Assembly (NCBI GenBank): GCA_934462885.1
Contig: CAKSJC010000134.1
Location: 1-5,398, forward strand
DNA length: 5,398 nucleotides
Direction of reading: 5' to 3'
Source of the DNA: an uncultured Eubacteriales bacterium
Lineage (GTDB): Bacteria; Bacillota; Clostridia; Oscillospirales; CAG-272
The position numbers and the translations under genes were made by a program. Each line of letters begins with the position of its first letter. The first letter of the stretch is position 1. Under the pieces are notes generated by a model, which saw only the letters and a program-made list of their open reading frames with translations, had not been told where the DNA came from and did not search any database. Shown piece by piece: positions 5,372-5,398 of this stretch.

Positions 5372-5398
5372 TTCGGCGCAAAAACTTGTAAAACAAGC

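Noticed and set aside
1..5398. CRISPR arrays, tRNA or rRNA genes, insertion sequences
   Set aside because: I saw no regularly spaced long repeats, cloverleaf sequence, transposase motifs or terminal inverted repeats in the window.

Overview
The window most likely comes from an anaerobic, low-to-moderate GC Firmicute of the class Clostridia, perhaps a gut Oscillospiraceae/Ruminococcaceae-type organism. The basis is the protein families (a TepA-type ClpP-like protease, a CbbX/SpoVK-type AAA+ ATPase, a polar amino acid ABC importer of clostridial style), AAGGAG-type ribosome binding sites and AT-rich spacers. This placement is inferred from sequence style, not from a search.

Left part, minus strand (1-1969). 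Reading leftwards, there is a TepA-type ClpP-like serine protease (1969-1226) with its own rho-independent terminator (1133-1091). Next is an L-fucose mutarotase, fucU (949-527), with an extended -10 promoter candidate. Last is the N-terminal 158 residues of an AAA+ ATPase (476-1) that runs off the left edge just before its expected Walker A motif. The AAA+ gene is easy to miss because its stop lies outside the window and a long antisense frame covers it.

Centre. A 381-base AT-rich divergent spacer (1970-2350) carries a strong promoter (TTGTAT, 17 bases, TGATATAAT) that drives a rightward amino acid ABC importer operon: lipoprotein substrate-binding protein (2351-3283), a hairpin (3331-3364), permease (3384-4094) and ATPase (4078-4908, GTG start inside the permease gene). 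A perfect 48-base palindrome (4931-4978) ends it. The lipoprotein would capture the amino acid outside the cell, the permease would form the membrane channel, and the ATPase would power it.

The most notable observation is the architecture of the binding protein. The segment that normally ends a family 3 solute-binding domain (hinge strand, lobe 1 strand, final helices ending in YFGDG) is found at the N-terminus, before the segment that normally begins the domain. The C-terminus stops just where that segment should follow. This is the pattern of a circular permutation, with the lipid anchor attached at the interlobe hinge instead of lobe 1. The ATPase of the same operon has an AT-rich, basic insertion of about 36 residues in its helical subdomain.

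Right end (4987-5398). It holds a probable frameshifted remnant of an unrecognised gene (4997-5241), then non-coding DNA with three GTTGTA repeats, a possible promoter reading off the right edge, and overlapping inverted repeats.
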